From CAZGTQ01 sp964528575 (GTDB lineage: Bacteria; Planctomycetota; UBA1135; GCA-002686595), in assembly GCA_964528575.1 (NCBI GenBank), contig CAZGTQ010000024.1, positions 1-23,976 of the forward strand: DNA of 23,976 nucleotides, written 5' to 3'. A model generated the notes under the pieces. The model had not been told where the DNA came from. It did not search any database and saw only the letters and a list, made by a program, of their open reading frames with translations. Below, piece by piece: positions 7,424 through 14,293 of this stretch. Both the position numbers and the translations under genes were made by a program. Every line of letters begins with the position of its first letter. Position 1 is the stretch's first letter.

Positions 7424-7429
7424 ATTGTA
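7424..7429 (-). promoter_or_regulatory. -10 element of the Tm-1-like/ABC importer operon
   Basis: On the minus strand this is TACAAT, five of six matches to consensus, ten bases before ATG 7413. It lies in the 147-nt gap between divergent genes and is the only strong -10 there. The leader would be only a few bases long. No convincing -35 is seen at 16-18 nt spacing. Confidence 0.55.
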
Positions 7430-7560
7430 CGGGGACGAGAGAAACGAGGCGAAAGGGGCGACCGATCGCCGCGCGCGCCGGTCTCCCCCGGGCGGGCGGG
7501 CGTCAGGGACGGGAGCGGGCGCGCGGTGAACCACCCCGCCCCTCGCCCGTTCCCCTGCCC

Positions 7561-8922
7561 GTGCTCGCCGCCGTCCTCGCGCTCGTCCTCGCCGCCGCTG
7601 TCCCGCTCCCCGCGCGGCCCGACCTCGAAGCCACGTCGCCCGACGGGCGCTGGCGCGTCACGCTCACGCTCGGCACGTGCTCCGAGCGTCCGCGCAGTCG
7701 CGCGCCGCACGACGGCCCGCACGCGAGCGCGCGCCTGCGCCGCCCCGACGGCCGCGAGGTCGCGTTCGAGCTCGCGGCGTTTCCGACGCGGCCCGCCGAG
7801 ATCCGCCTGCTCGACGGCGGCGACCTCGTCGCGGCGGACCAGGAGCACGCGCTCGGCTACGGCACCGTGCTCGCTCGCTACGACGCCGCGGGGCGCGAGG
7901 CGTGGGCGCGCACGCTCGAAGAGCTCCTGTCGGAGCAGCACATCGGCCGCATCGACGTGCGCCGCGCGTCTCGTCCGTGGCGCGGCGAGCGTTGGCTGCG
8001 CGGCGTGCGCACCGAGCGCGACGGCGCGCGGACGCTCTCGATCGCGCTCCCCTGGCACGATCGGCTCGAGATCGACGTGGCGACGGGCGCGAGCCGCGTC
8101 GTCGTCCTCGACGACTTCGGCGACGACGCGCGGGCGTGGTACGACCGCGGCCGCGCGGCGCTCCGGGCCTTCGTCGTCACGCAGCAGGACCAGGAGCGGG
8201 CGCGCCCGTTCTTCGCGCGGGCGGTCGAGGCCGATCCGAGCTTCGTCCCCGCGTGGATCGCGCTCGCGGCCAGCCACGACGGCGTGGACGCGCTCGCGCT
8301 CCTGGAGCGGTGCGCGCGCGCGAACCCGATCCGGCCCGGCGAGGACCTGAGCGTGCCGCCCGGCCTCCCGCAGCTCGACCAGCGCCTGCAGGCGGAGGTC
8401 CAGCGCGCCGGGCTCCTGCTGCGCCTCGAACGCGCTGCCGACGCGCTCGCGCTGCTCGATCGGCTGCTCGCGCACGACCCGCGCGCGCGGTACGCGCAAG
8501 AGGCGCGGATCGAGACGCTCGTCGCGCTCGGCCGCACGGACGCAGCCCTCGAGCAGGCCGAGCGCGCCCACGCCGACCTGCTCCTCACGCTGGAGGGCGC
8601 ACCGGCGAGCGACGAGCGGCGCGTGCACGCGGCGCGCTCGATCGGACGCCTGCTCGTCGAGCACGGCCTCCACGCCGCGGCGCTCGCGCACTACGAGCGA
8701 GCGCGCGGGCTCGCGAGCTACTTCCAAAGCGCGCTCGAGGAGGACGTCGCGCGCGCTCTCGAAGCGCTCGGGAGCATCGACGCCGCGCGCGGGATCGTCG
8801 CGCAGCTCGTCGACGCCTACGCCGCGAAGCACGAGCGCGAGCGCGGCGGCCGCTTCGGCGAGCTCGCGCGAACGGAGCTCCAGCGGGCACGCGCGTGGCT
8901 CGAGCGGCTCGGACGCGAGTGA
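7561..8922 (+). CDS. Secreted or membrane-anchored TPR protein with N-terminal beta-rich domain
   Basis: A 453-residue protein of unknown function. GTG 7561 is the only in-frame ATG, GTG or TTG after the divergent gene's start; no Shine-Dalgarno precedes it, so the start is less certain than the gene. The first 20 residues (VLAAVLALVLAAAVPLPARP) form a hydrophobic export signal or anchor without the usual positive N-region. Residues about 22-185 look like a beta-rich sensor or propeller-like domain (TSPDGRWRVTLTLG, WLRGVRTERDGARTLSIALP). Residues about 190-450 are helical and contain TPR-like repeats (YDRGRAALRAFV, AFFARAVEADPSFVPAWIALA-like segments, ADALALLDRLLAHDPRARYA). It ends 29 nt before the next gene's preferred start. 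TPR proteins usually scaffold other proteins; the partner is unknown. Confidence 0.75.
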   Translation: MLAAVLALVLAAAVPLPARPDLEATSPDGRWRVTLTLGTCSERPRSRAPHDGPHASARLRRPDGREVAFELAAFPTRPAEIRLLDGGDLVAADQEHALGYGTVLARYDAAGREAWARTLEELLSEQHIGRIDVRRASRPWRGERWLRGVRTERDGARTLSIALPWHDRLEIDVATGASRVVVLDDFGDDARAWYDRGRAALRAFVVTQQDQERARPFFARAVEADPSFVPAWIALAASHDGVDALALLERCARANPIRPGEDLSVPPGLPQLDQRLQAEVQRAGLLLRLERAADALALLDRLLAHDPRARYAQEARIETLVALGRTDAALEQAERAHADLLLTLEGAPASDERRVHAARSIGRLLVEHGLHAAALAHYERARGLASYFQSALEEDVARALEALGSIDAARGIVAQLVDAYAAKHERERGGRFGELARTELQRARAWLERLGRE

Positions 8923-8939
8923 AGCGGACGAGCGCCTGC

Positions 8940-8945
8940 TACGCT
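8940..8945 (+). promoter_or_regulatory. -10-like element before the gene at 8952
   Basis: TACGCT ends six bases before GTG 8952, matching the pattern of -10 elements that abut start codons in this window. It favours GTG 8952 over the GTG at 8919, which overlaps the upstream stop. Confidence 0.4.
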
Positions 8946-8951
8946 CGTGGC

Positions 8952-10133
8952 GTGAGCGAGCGCAGCTTCACGCTCTTCGTGCTCGGCGCCGCGGCGCTCG
9001 CGGCGCTCGCCGCGCTCGCGTGGACGTGGCGCGCGTCTCAGGATCCACGTCCCGAGCCGGTCGTCGCGCCGACGCCTCAGGCTCACCCGAGCGAGCAATC
9101 CGCGGCGCCCGAGCGGTCGCGCCCGCCCGACGAAGTGAGCGCGATGTTCCGGTCGCTGCGCGGCATTCTTCGCCACTCTGACGCCTTGCGCGAGACGACG
9201 CTCGTCGACCTCGACTTGACGCCGCTGCGCGCCTTCGTGCTCGAGCACGCGCTCACGTCCGAAGAGGTGACCGCGGCCGCGGTGCAAACCGGGTCGTACG
9301 AGCTACCGGTCGTCCTGCTCGCGCTCGCGTGGACCGAGGGACCGGTCGATTTCCGCCGGCTCTCCACGTACCTCGACGGCTTCGACGAGCTCGGCGGCCA
9401 GGGCTCCCTGCAGAGCCGCTGCGCGCTCGCCCACGCGCTCGTGATCCGCGGCGACCGCGCCGGGGCGAGCGCGCATCTGGCGGAGTTGCTGCTCGGCGTG
9501 AGCGACTTCGATCGGTACCGGGGATCGGGCAGGTACGCCGCGTGCATCTTGCTGCGCGGACTGGACGCGGTGAACGAGCACGAGATCCGCGGGCTCGTCC
9601 TGCGACTCACCGACCCTGCGAGCGCGACGATGGGGCTGACGAAGGAGGCGTGGGCTCTGGCGGCGTCCGCGCGCAGCGGCCTGCACGCGCTCGACGACGA
9701 AGCTTCCCTCCCCGACCTCGAAGCGCTCCTGCGCTCGGGGGGCGAGGACGTCCCCTACAGCCGCTACCTCGCCAGCGACGCGGCCGCCGCGCTCCTCGCG
9801 ACCGGCACGCCGCTCTCCATGGACGTCGCCGCCTCGCACCTGCGCGCGGGCGGCGAGCCGCGGACCCTCGCCCTACAAGCGCTGACGGGCGCCACGAACG
9901 CCGCCGCGGTCGGCGCGCTCTTGCGCCTGCGCGCCGACCTCGCGGGCGACGAGGCCGCGCTCGCGGCGATCGACGCCTGCATCGAGCGCTCGATGCGCAC
10001 GGTCGATTGGATGCCCGCCGCGGCGGAGAACCGCGCCGCGATGGTGCGTTCGCTGCGCGCCACGCTCGACGCGCTGCCCGCGGGCTGCGACGAGCGGGCG
10101 CGCGCCGAGGAGCTGCTCGCCCACAGCGAGTGA
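8952..10133 (+). CDS. Membrane-anchored helical-repeat (HEAT-like) hypothetical protein
   Basis: A 393-residue protein with no family I recognise. From GTG 8952 it begins MSERSFTLFVLGAAALAALA and has one membrane segment (about residues 6-26), then a Pro/Glu/Ser-rich linker (DPRPEPVVAPTPQAHPSEQS). A mostly helical body follows that looks like degenerate HEAT or TPR-type repeats (about 65-393). A GTG at 8919 would overlap the upstream stop as GTGA and add 11 residues; I prefer 8952 because the residues then start directly before the membrane segment and a TACGCT lies six bases upstream. The C-terminal block (TVDWMP, AMVRSLRATLDALPAG, ERARA) is repeated as a decayed copy at 14083-14282. The gene is convergent with the TlpA-like gene. 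Confidence 0.78.
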   Translation: MSERSFTLFVLGAAALAALAALAWTWRASQDPRPEPVVAPTPQAHPSEQSAAPERSRPPDEVSAMFRSLRGILRHSDALRETTLVDLDLTPLRAFVLEHALTSEEVTAAAVQTGSYELPVVLLALAWTEGPVDFRRLSTYLDGFDELGGQGSLQSRCALAHALVIRGDRAGASAHLAELLLGVSDFDRYRGSGRYAACILLRGLDAVNEHEIRGLVLRLTDPASATMGLTKEAWALAASARSGLHALDDEASLPDLEALLRSGGEDVPYSRYLASDAAAALLATGTPLSMDVAASHLRAGGEPRTLALQALTGATNAAAVGALLRLRADLAGDEAALAAIDACIERSMRTVDWMPAAAENRAAMVRSLRATLDALPAGCDERARAEELLAHSE

Positions 10134-10136
10134 AGC

Positions 10137-10155
10137 GACGCGCGGGCTGCGCGTC
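10137..10155. terminator. Possible bidirectional hairpin terminator between convergent genes
   Basis: A perfect 7-bp stem (GACGCGC/GCGCGTC) with loop GGGCT fills the 20-nt gap between the stop codons at 10133 and 10156. There is no U-tract, as is common in very GC-rich DNA. It reaches into the last bases of the TlpA-like stop codon. Confidence 0.45.
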
Positions 10156-10735
10156 AGCCCGACCGCCGTCCGAGGAACGCGACGAGCTCCGCGCGCCGCG
10201 CCTCTCCGAGCACGCCGTACGCGACCCATTCGACGATGCCCGCCGCGTCGAGCACGAGCGTGATCGGCACGCTCGTCATCTTCGCCAGCGGCACCTGCAG
10301 CGGCTCCGCGAGGTGGTGCACCGGCATCGCGAGGCCCTCGTCGCCGGGAATCGGCGCCGAGCGGTCGAGCTGCACCGCGAGCACGCGCAGCGCGGGCGCG
10401 GCCACCTCCGCGGCGATCTCGTTCCAGGTCGGCGCGACGAGCGTGCACGCGTTGCAGCCCGGCGCGAACACGAAGAGCAACGTCCGTTCGGCGCCGCCGT
10501 CGAACGCGACCGGGAGCGCGCGACCGTCGGCCGCGAGCAACGCGAGCTCTCCGAACGGATCACCGGGAGCGAAACGCAGCCGCGTGTCCTGCGGCGACGC
10601 GGGCTGCTCCTCGGCCGCCGCCGCGGCGTGCGCTCGCTTCAGGCGCCGGTTCTCGAGCGCGAGCACGACGACCTCGATCGCGAGCAGCACACACACCGCC
10701 GCGAGGAAGAACGTGAAGCCTCTCCTCCGCTCCAT
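10154..10735 (-). CDS. Membrane-anchored TlpA/ResA-like thiol-disulfide protein
   Basis: A 193-residue thioredoxin-fold protein anchored by one N-terminal helix (about residues 8-27, after MERRRGF), with a short coiled or linker part (LENRRLKRAHAAAAAEEQ). The redox site is CNAC (94-97) in the context LLFVFAPGCNACTLVAPTW, and the cis-proline loop is TSVPITL (Pro157). TlpA/ResA-type proteins act outside the inner membrane, reducing or rearranging disulfides, often for cytochrome c maturation. The gene is divergent, across 139 nt, from a small secreted protein with six cysteines, a plausible substrate. A TAGCAT lies nine bases before ATG 10735, suggesting a leaderless or nearly leaderless transcript. 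The call is firm; the partner is inference. Confidence 0.88.
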   Translation of the reverse strand: MERRRGFTFFLAAVCVLLAIEVVVLALENRRLKRAHAAAAAEEQPASPQDTRLRFAPGDPFGELALLAADGRALPVAFDGGAERTLLFVFAPGCNACTLVAPTWNEIAAEVAAPALRVLAVQLDRSAPIPGDEGLAMPVHHLAEPLQVPLAKMTSVPITLVLDAAGIVEWVAYGVLGEARRAELVAFLGRRSG

Positions 10736-10744
10736 CGAGCGCTC

Positions 10745-10750
10745 ATGCTA
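10745..10750 (-). promoter_or_regulatory. -10-like element of the TlpA-like gene
   Basis: TAGCAT on the minus strand, four of six consensus matches, ends nine bases before ATG 10735. No good -35 is seen. It would give an extremely short leader. Confidence 0.45.
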
Positions 10751-10776
10751 TCGCGCGGTCGTGGACGCGGGCAGGT

Positions 10777-10805
10777 TTGACAGGATCGGAGAACCCGAAT
10801 AGCCT
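10777..10805 (+). promoter_or_regulatory. Sigma70-type promoter of the small cysteine-rich secreted protein
   Basis: A perfect TTGACA (10777-10782), a 17-nt spacer and TAGCCT (10800-10805). This is the best two-box promoter in the window. Transcription would start near 10812, giving a leader of about 63 nt that carries a perfect hairpin and a Shine-Dalgarno. Confidence 0.65.
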
Positions 10806-10868
10806 CCGACCTGTGCGCCTCGCCGCGCGGCGAGGCTCCCAGATCGTCCCGAAATCCCATCGGAGGCT
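10801..10868 (+). repeat. Nested inverted repeats in the leader of the cysteine-rich protein gene
   Basis: Outer arms AGCCTCCGA (10801-10809) and TCGGAGGCT (10860-10868) are a perfect 9-nt match. Inner arms GCCTCGCC (10817-10824) and GGCGAGGC (10829-10836) are a perfect 8-bp stem with a 4-nt loop. The outer right arm contains the gene's Shine-Dalgarno GGAGG (10862-10866), eight bases before ATG 10875. If a transcript included the left arm, the ribosome site would be masked. The best promoter places its start at about 10812, which keeps only the inner hairpin in the RNA, so the outer pair could instead be a protein-binding site. Confidence 0.6.
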
Positions 10869-10874
10869 CATCGG

Positions 10875-11138
10875 ATGAAAGCGACTCGCAACGGGTTCGG
10901 GCTCGCGATGCTCGTCGTCGCCGTCTACGGCGGCGCGGCGATCCTCACTCCCGAAGCCGCGTTCGCGGGTAAGGGCGGCAAGAAGGGTCCGCCGCCGCCC
11001 CCGCCCGTCGATTGCCCGTGCGACGAGTTCATCGAGCTCGCGCCCGGCGTGATCTGCGAGCTGGAGGCGTGTGCGGAGCTCGTGCCCGGCGGGTTCGAGT
11101 GCCTGTACACGTGCCCGTTCCCGCTCCCGCCTCAGTAG
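10875..11138 (+). CDS. Small secreted cysteine-rich protein (87 aa)
   Basis: An 87-residue protein with a clear Sec signal peptide (MKATRNGFGLAMLVVAVYGG, hydrophobic core, predicted cleavage after AFA at about residue 31). The mature part of about 56 residues starts GKGGKKGPPPPPP, a lysine/glycine then polyproline linker. A compact C-terminal part follows with six cysteines: CPC, C and C in ICELEAC, then FEC and YTC, and it ends PFPLPPQ. The even cysteine number fits three disulfides, or metal binding. I recognise no family. It has a near-consensus promoter, a hairpin in its leader and GGAGG eight bases before ATG, so it looks well expressed. It is divergent from a TlpA-like thiol-disulfide protein that may act on its cysteines. 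Confidence 0.8.
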   Translation: MKATRNGFGLAMLVVAVYGGAAILTPEAAFAGKGGKKGPPPPPPVDCPCDEFIELAPGVICELEACAELVPGGFECLYTCPFPLPPQ

Positions 11139-11173
11139 CGGACGCCATTCCCCAGCGACATGCTCGCGTGAAG

Positions 11174-11207
11174 GAGCGGCCGCCGGCGCCCGAGCCGGCG
11201 GCCGCTC
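11174..11207. terminator. Strong bidirectional hairpin between convergent genes
   Basis: A perfect 14-bp GC-rich stem (GAGCGGCCGCCGGC and its complement) with a 6-nt loop lies between the stops at 11138 and 11227. No U-tract follows on either strand. Its place between convergent genes and its perfection make a terminator the best explanation. Confidence 0.75.
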
Positions 11208-11226
11208 TGCGCTCGGCGCCGATCGT

Positions 11227-14028
11227 TCACGGCAGCTCGAACGCGACGCGCGTCGCGACGCCTGCGACGACCTCGACGCGCTGCTCGGGCGGCGACGGAG
11301 CCGACGTTCGCCCGGCGGGCTCGACCGCGACCGTCCAGACGCCGGGCGACAAGCCGTCGAGCGTGACGCCCGCGGCCTGCGCGAACGCGACGCGCGGCTG
11401 CGCGCTCTCCTGGCCCGCGCGCGTCGCCCGCACGACGCACAGCGGAGCCAGCCCGCCCCCCGGGCGTGCGACGGCGACCTCGATCGCGCCCGCGCGCTCG
11501 AGCGCGAAATCGACGACGCGCACGCCGTTCGGCTCGACGCGCATCGGGCCCTCGGCGCCGCCGCGCACCCATTCTCCCGACGCGCTGACGACGAGCGCAA
11601 CGCCAGGCTCCACTCCACGCAGCCTGTAGCGCCCGTCGGCGTCCGTGCGAGCCGCCGGCGCTGAGTCCGCGCCGAGCGTGAGGACGTTCGCCGCGTCCGC
11701 ACCGACGAGCCCGAAGCGCAGAGCGACCGGACGGTCGCCGGCGTCCGGAGCCGGAGAGCTCCGCCGCGCGCGCACGCGAATGCCCGCGAGCGGGGCGCCG
11801 ACGGAGTCGACGACGCGCCCCTCGACGATCGCGACGTCCAGGTCGACATCGAGCTCGTTGGGGCCGGGCTCGAGCGGATGCTCGAGCTCGACCGGCATGC
11901 GCCGCGTCGCGTGCTCGATCGAAAGTGTGTACTCGCCCGGCTCGATCGCGTCGAAGCGGTAGAGCCCGTCCGCGCCCGTGCGCGCGGCGGCGCCGCGACG
12001 CCAGCCCGCGAGCAGCCGCTCGGTCGCCGAGCCGGCCGCCGGCTGCAGGCCGAGCGTCGCGCCCTCGAGCGCGACTCCGCCCTCGCTCACGCGCCCGCGC
12101 AGCGACGCCGGCGGCCGCGCAACCAGGTCGAGCTCGACCTGGGCGCCCGCCGCGAGCGCGAGCGTGATCCACGCCTCGTCGGCGGCGACCACGCCGCGCG
12201 AGGGCCGCACGCGGAACGCGTGCAAGCCGGCCGTCAGGTGCTCGAACGTGGCGACCCCTTCGGCGTCGGTCGCGCGCGCCGCCGAGGACTCTCCGTCCGC
12301 GCCGGTGTCCGGCGGCCGGTGCTCGACCCAGCGCCCGGCGAGCGGCGCTCGGTCGCGATCGGACGCGACACGGACGTCGACGCGCCCCCCGCGCGAGACC
12401 GCGACCTCGCGCTCGATCGTGCGCCCCGTCGGCGCGAGCGCGTCGACCGCGGCGTACGGCGCGTACGCCGGGTGCGACACCCGCAGGATGCGCGGCCCCG
12501 GCAGGCTCGAGATCCGCGCGACGCCCCCTTCGTCGGTCGTCGCGCCGCGCGAGGCCTCCTCGCTCGCGGGTGGGACCGCACGCAGCTCGACGCGCGCTCC
12601 CGCGACGGGCGCGCGGCCCGCGGCATCGACGACGCGCACGCGCACGATCGGAACGGGCGCGAGCCGCACGTCCGTGAGCTCGACCTCGGCGCCGCTCGGG
12701 ATCGAGACGCCCTCGCGCGTCCAATCGCGGTAGCCGAGCGCGCGCACGCTCACCGACGCGCGCTCGCCTGCGCCCTGCGGGCGCAGCCCGCCGATCCGGG
12801 CGCTGCCGTCGGCGCGCGCGCGCCATGCGTGCAACCCCAGGCGCACTTCGACGTCGAACGTGGGGATCGGCTCGCCGCTCGCGGCGTCGCTCGCGCGCAC
12901 GACGAGCACGCTCTGGGGCCAGTAGTCGATGCGCACACCGCGCGCGCCCGCCCACGCGACGACCGGCTCCGAGCGCGCGCGCGCGAGCGGCGCGACCGCC
13001 TGGCCGCCCGGCGCCGCGACCGCGCGCAGCAGGAACGCGCGTCCGACCGCCAGCCCGCGCAGCTCGAAGGAACCGTCGCCGGCGACCGCGGCGGAGCGCA
13101 CGAGAGGCACGCGCTCCGTCGCTTCCGCGCCCTTCGGCGTCGCCTCGACACGCAGCGCTCCGCGCTCGGACGCGGGCACGCCGGCCACGACACCCTCGAT
13201 CGTGTCGCCGGGCTCGAGCCGCACGACGAGCCCGTCGACGCGCGCGCCCGGCGCGGGCGCGACGCCGGCGACCTCGAGGACCGGATGGGCCTCGCTTTCG
13301 ACGCGCAGGGTCCACGGTCCGGCGGCGAGCTCGTCGACGACGAAACTCCCGTCGTCCCGCGTCGTCGCGATGGCGCGCTCGACGAGAGCGGGCAGGAGCG
13401 CCCGATGGAGCGCGAGGCCCGGCTCGACGCGCACGAGACGCGCGCCGGCGACCCCGCGGCCGAGCGGGTCGACGACGACGCCCGTCAACACCACGCCGCG
13501 CTCGAGCACGAGCGTGCCGAGGTCGTGCTCGTCGCGGTCGGGCAGGGGGAGCGCGTCCTCGTCGCGCGGCGCGAAGCCGGGCGCGCGCAGCGCCAGCCGT
13601 AGCGGCCCCGGCGCGGGCCCGCGCAGAACAAAGCGACCGGCGCCGCCGGTCGTGCTCTCCCACACCGGGAGCGCGACGCCGGACGCGTCGAGCGGAAAGC
13701 CCGGTCGGTCGGACGCGAGCACGCGCGCTCCGGCGACCGGCTCGCCCGCGTCGTCGACGACGCGCCCGCGCACGAGCGGTGCGCGCGCCGCAGCGGCCTC
13801 GCCCTCGGGCTTGTCGGCCGTGAGCCAGTCGAGGGCCGCGCTCTCGATCGCACGGCGCTCGGCGGGCTGCGGTTGCGCGTCCGGGGCGGGAGCGCGCACT
13901 TCGCGCACGTTCGGCGCTCCGCCAGCCGCCCCGACCGGCGCGACGCGCGGCGCGTCGAAGATCCGCAACGCGAAGAGCGCCACGAGTGCGGCGAGCGTCA
14001 GGGCTGCGAGTGCGAGTGCGGCTCTCAT
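11227..14028 (-). CDS. Large carboxypeptidase-regulatory-like (Ig-fold) repeat protein, membrane-anchored or exported
   Basis: A 933-residue protein starting at ATG 14028-14026 with an N-terminal signal or anchor helix (MRAALALAALTLAALVALFA). About nine repeats follow with the pattern GRVVDDAGEPVAGARV, such as TGVVVDPLGRGVAGARLV, VRVVDAAGRAPVAGARVEL, RGRVSEGGVALEGATLGL and EGRVVDSVGAPLAGIRVRA. Each is followed by segments like GSFELRGLAVG or GLYRFDAIEPGEYTL. This is the CarboxypepD_reg-like fold found in many bacterial surface and periplasmic proteins, where it serves as structural, adhesive or carbohydrate-contacting modules. No catalytic domain is visible. It stands alone on its strand and ends at a strong hairpin. 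The open frame extends 89 codons upstream but would cross the neighbouring remnant and promoter. Confidence 0.85.
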   Translation of the reverse strand: MRAALALAALTLAALVALFALRIFDAPRVAPVGAAGGAPNVREVRAPAPDAQPQPAERRAIESAALDWLTADKPEGEAAAARAPLVRGRVVDDAGEPVAGARVLASDRPGFPLDASGVALPVWESTTGGAGRFVLRGPAPGPLRLALRAPGFAPRDEDALPLPDRDEHDLGTLVLERGVVLTGVVVDPLGRGVAGARLVRVEPGLALHRALLPALVERAIATTRDDGSFVVDELAAGPWTLRVESEAHPVLEVAGVAPAPGARVDGLVVRLEPGDTIEGVVAGVPASERGALRVEATPKGAEATERVPLVRSAAVAGDGSFELRGLAVGRAFLLRAVAAPGGQAVAPLARARSEPVVAWAGARGVRIDYWPQSVLVVRASDAASGEPIPTFDVEVRLGLHAWRARADGSARIGGLRPQGAGERASVSVRALGYRDWTREGVSIPSGAEVELTDVRLAPVPIVRVRVVDAAGRAPVAGARVELRAVPPASEEASRGATTDEGGVARISSLPGPRILRVSHPAYAPYAAVDALAPTGRTIEREVAVSRGGRVDVRVASDRDRAPLAGRWVEHRPPDTGADGESSAARATDAEGVATFEHLTAGLHAFRVRPSRGVVAADEAWITLALAAGAQVELDLVARPPASLRGRVSEGGVALEGATLGLQPAAGSATERLLAGWRRGAAARTGADGLYRFDAIEPGEYTLSIEHATRRMPVELEHPLEPGPNELDVDLDVAIVEGRVVDSVGAPLAGIRVRARRSSPAPDAGDRPVALRFGLVGADAANVLTLGADSAPAARTDADGRYRLRGVEPGVALVVSASGEWVRGGAEGPMRVEPNGVRVVDFALERAGAIEVAVARPGGGLAPLCVVRATRAGQESAQPRVAFAQAAGVTLDGLSPGVWTVAVEPAGRTSAPSPPEQRVEVVAGVATRVAFELP

Positions 14029-14044
14029 CTCTCGTCCGCCGATC

Positions 14045-14050
14045 AGGATA
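14045..14050 (-). promoter_or_regulatory. Candidate -10 of the regulatory-repeat protein gene
   Basis: TATCCT on the minus strand, four of six matches, ends 16 bases before ATG 14028. GGACGAG just before the ATG may act as a ribosome site. No clear -35 is seen at 17 nt. Confidence 0.35.
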
Positions 14051-14082
14051 GAGCGCCCGCGCCCCGCCGCTACCTGCGCCTC

Positions 14083-14282
14083 GATCGAAAGGCCGCGGTC
14101 GCGGTCGTGACGTGCATCGCCCGCTCGCCGCGCTCCGTCGACTGGTTGCCGCACGCCGCCGCGCAGCGGGACGCGATGGTGCGCTCGCTGCGCGCTGCGC
14201 GCGGCGCGCTTCCGGCGGGCTCGACCGAGCGCGCGCGGGCGCGAGGCTCCTCGCGGAGCACGAAGGCCGCGAGCGCCCGTAG
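14083..14282 (+). pseudogene. Decayed 3' end of a paralog of the helical-repeat gene at 8952-10133
   Basis: Between the divergent genes at 14028 and 14294, frame 1 at 14101-14241 reads AVVTCIARSPRSVDWLPHAA, continuing AQRDAMVRSLRAARGALPAG and STERARA. Aligned without gaps to the C-terminus of the gene at 8952-10133 (from Ala at 9966), I count about 31 identities in 47 residues. Weaker similarity reaches back to 14083. After STERARA the match continues only in another frame (RLLAEHEGRERP then TAG at 14280-14282, against AEELLAHSE then stop). So one indel broke it, and everything upstream of about 14083 is missing. It is a truncated, frameshifted remnant. Its stop codon forms the first three bases of the next gene's -10 element. 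Confidence 0.75.
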
Positions 14283-14285
14283 AAT
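14280..14285 (+). promoter_or_regulatory. -10 element of the ThuA/dehydrogenase operon
   Basis: TAGAAT, five of six matches, ends eight bases before ATG 14294. Transcription would start at or just before the ATG. The upstream DNA is the paralog remnant and carries no clear -35. Confidence 0.55.
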
Positions 14286-14293
14286 CGGCGCCC

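Noticed and set aside
8919..8951. GTG 8919 (GTGA overlap) as the start of the helical-repeat gene
   Set aside because: It is possible, but adds 11 residues before the membrane segment, while GTG 8952 has a -10-like TACGCT at leaderless spacing. Left as an alternative.
10801..10874. A metabolite riboswitch upstream of the cysteine-rich gene
   Set aside because: There is only a simple hairpin and an outer repeat that may not be fully transcribed. No known riboswitch core is recognised.
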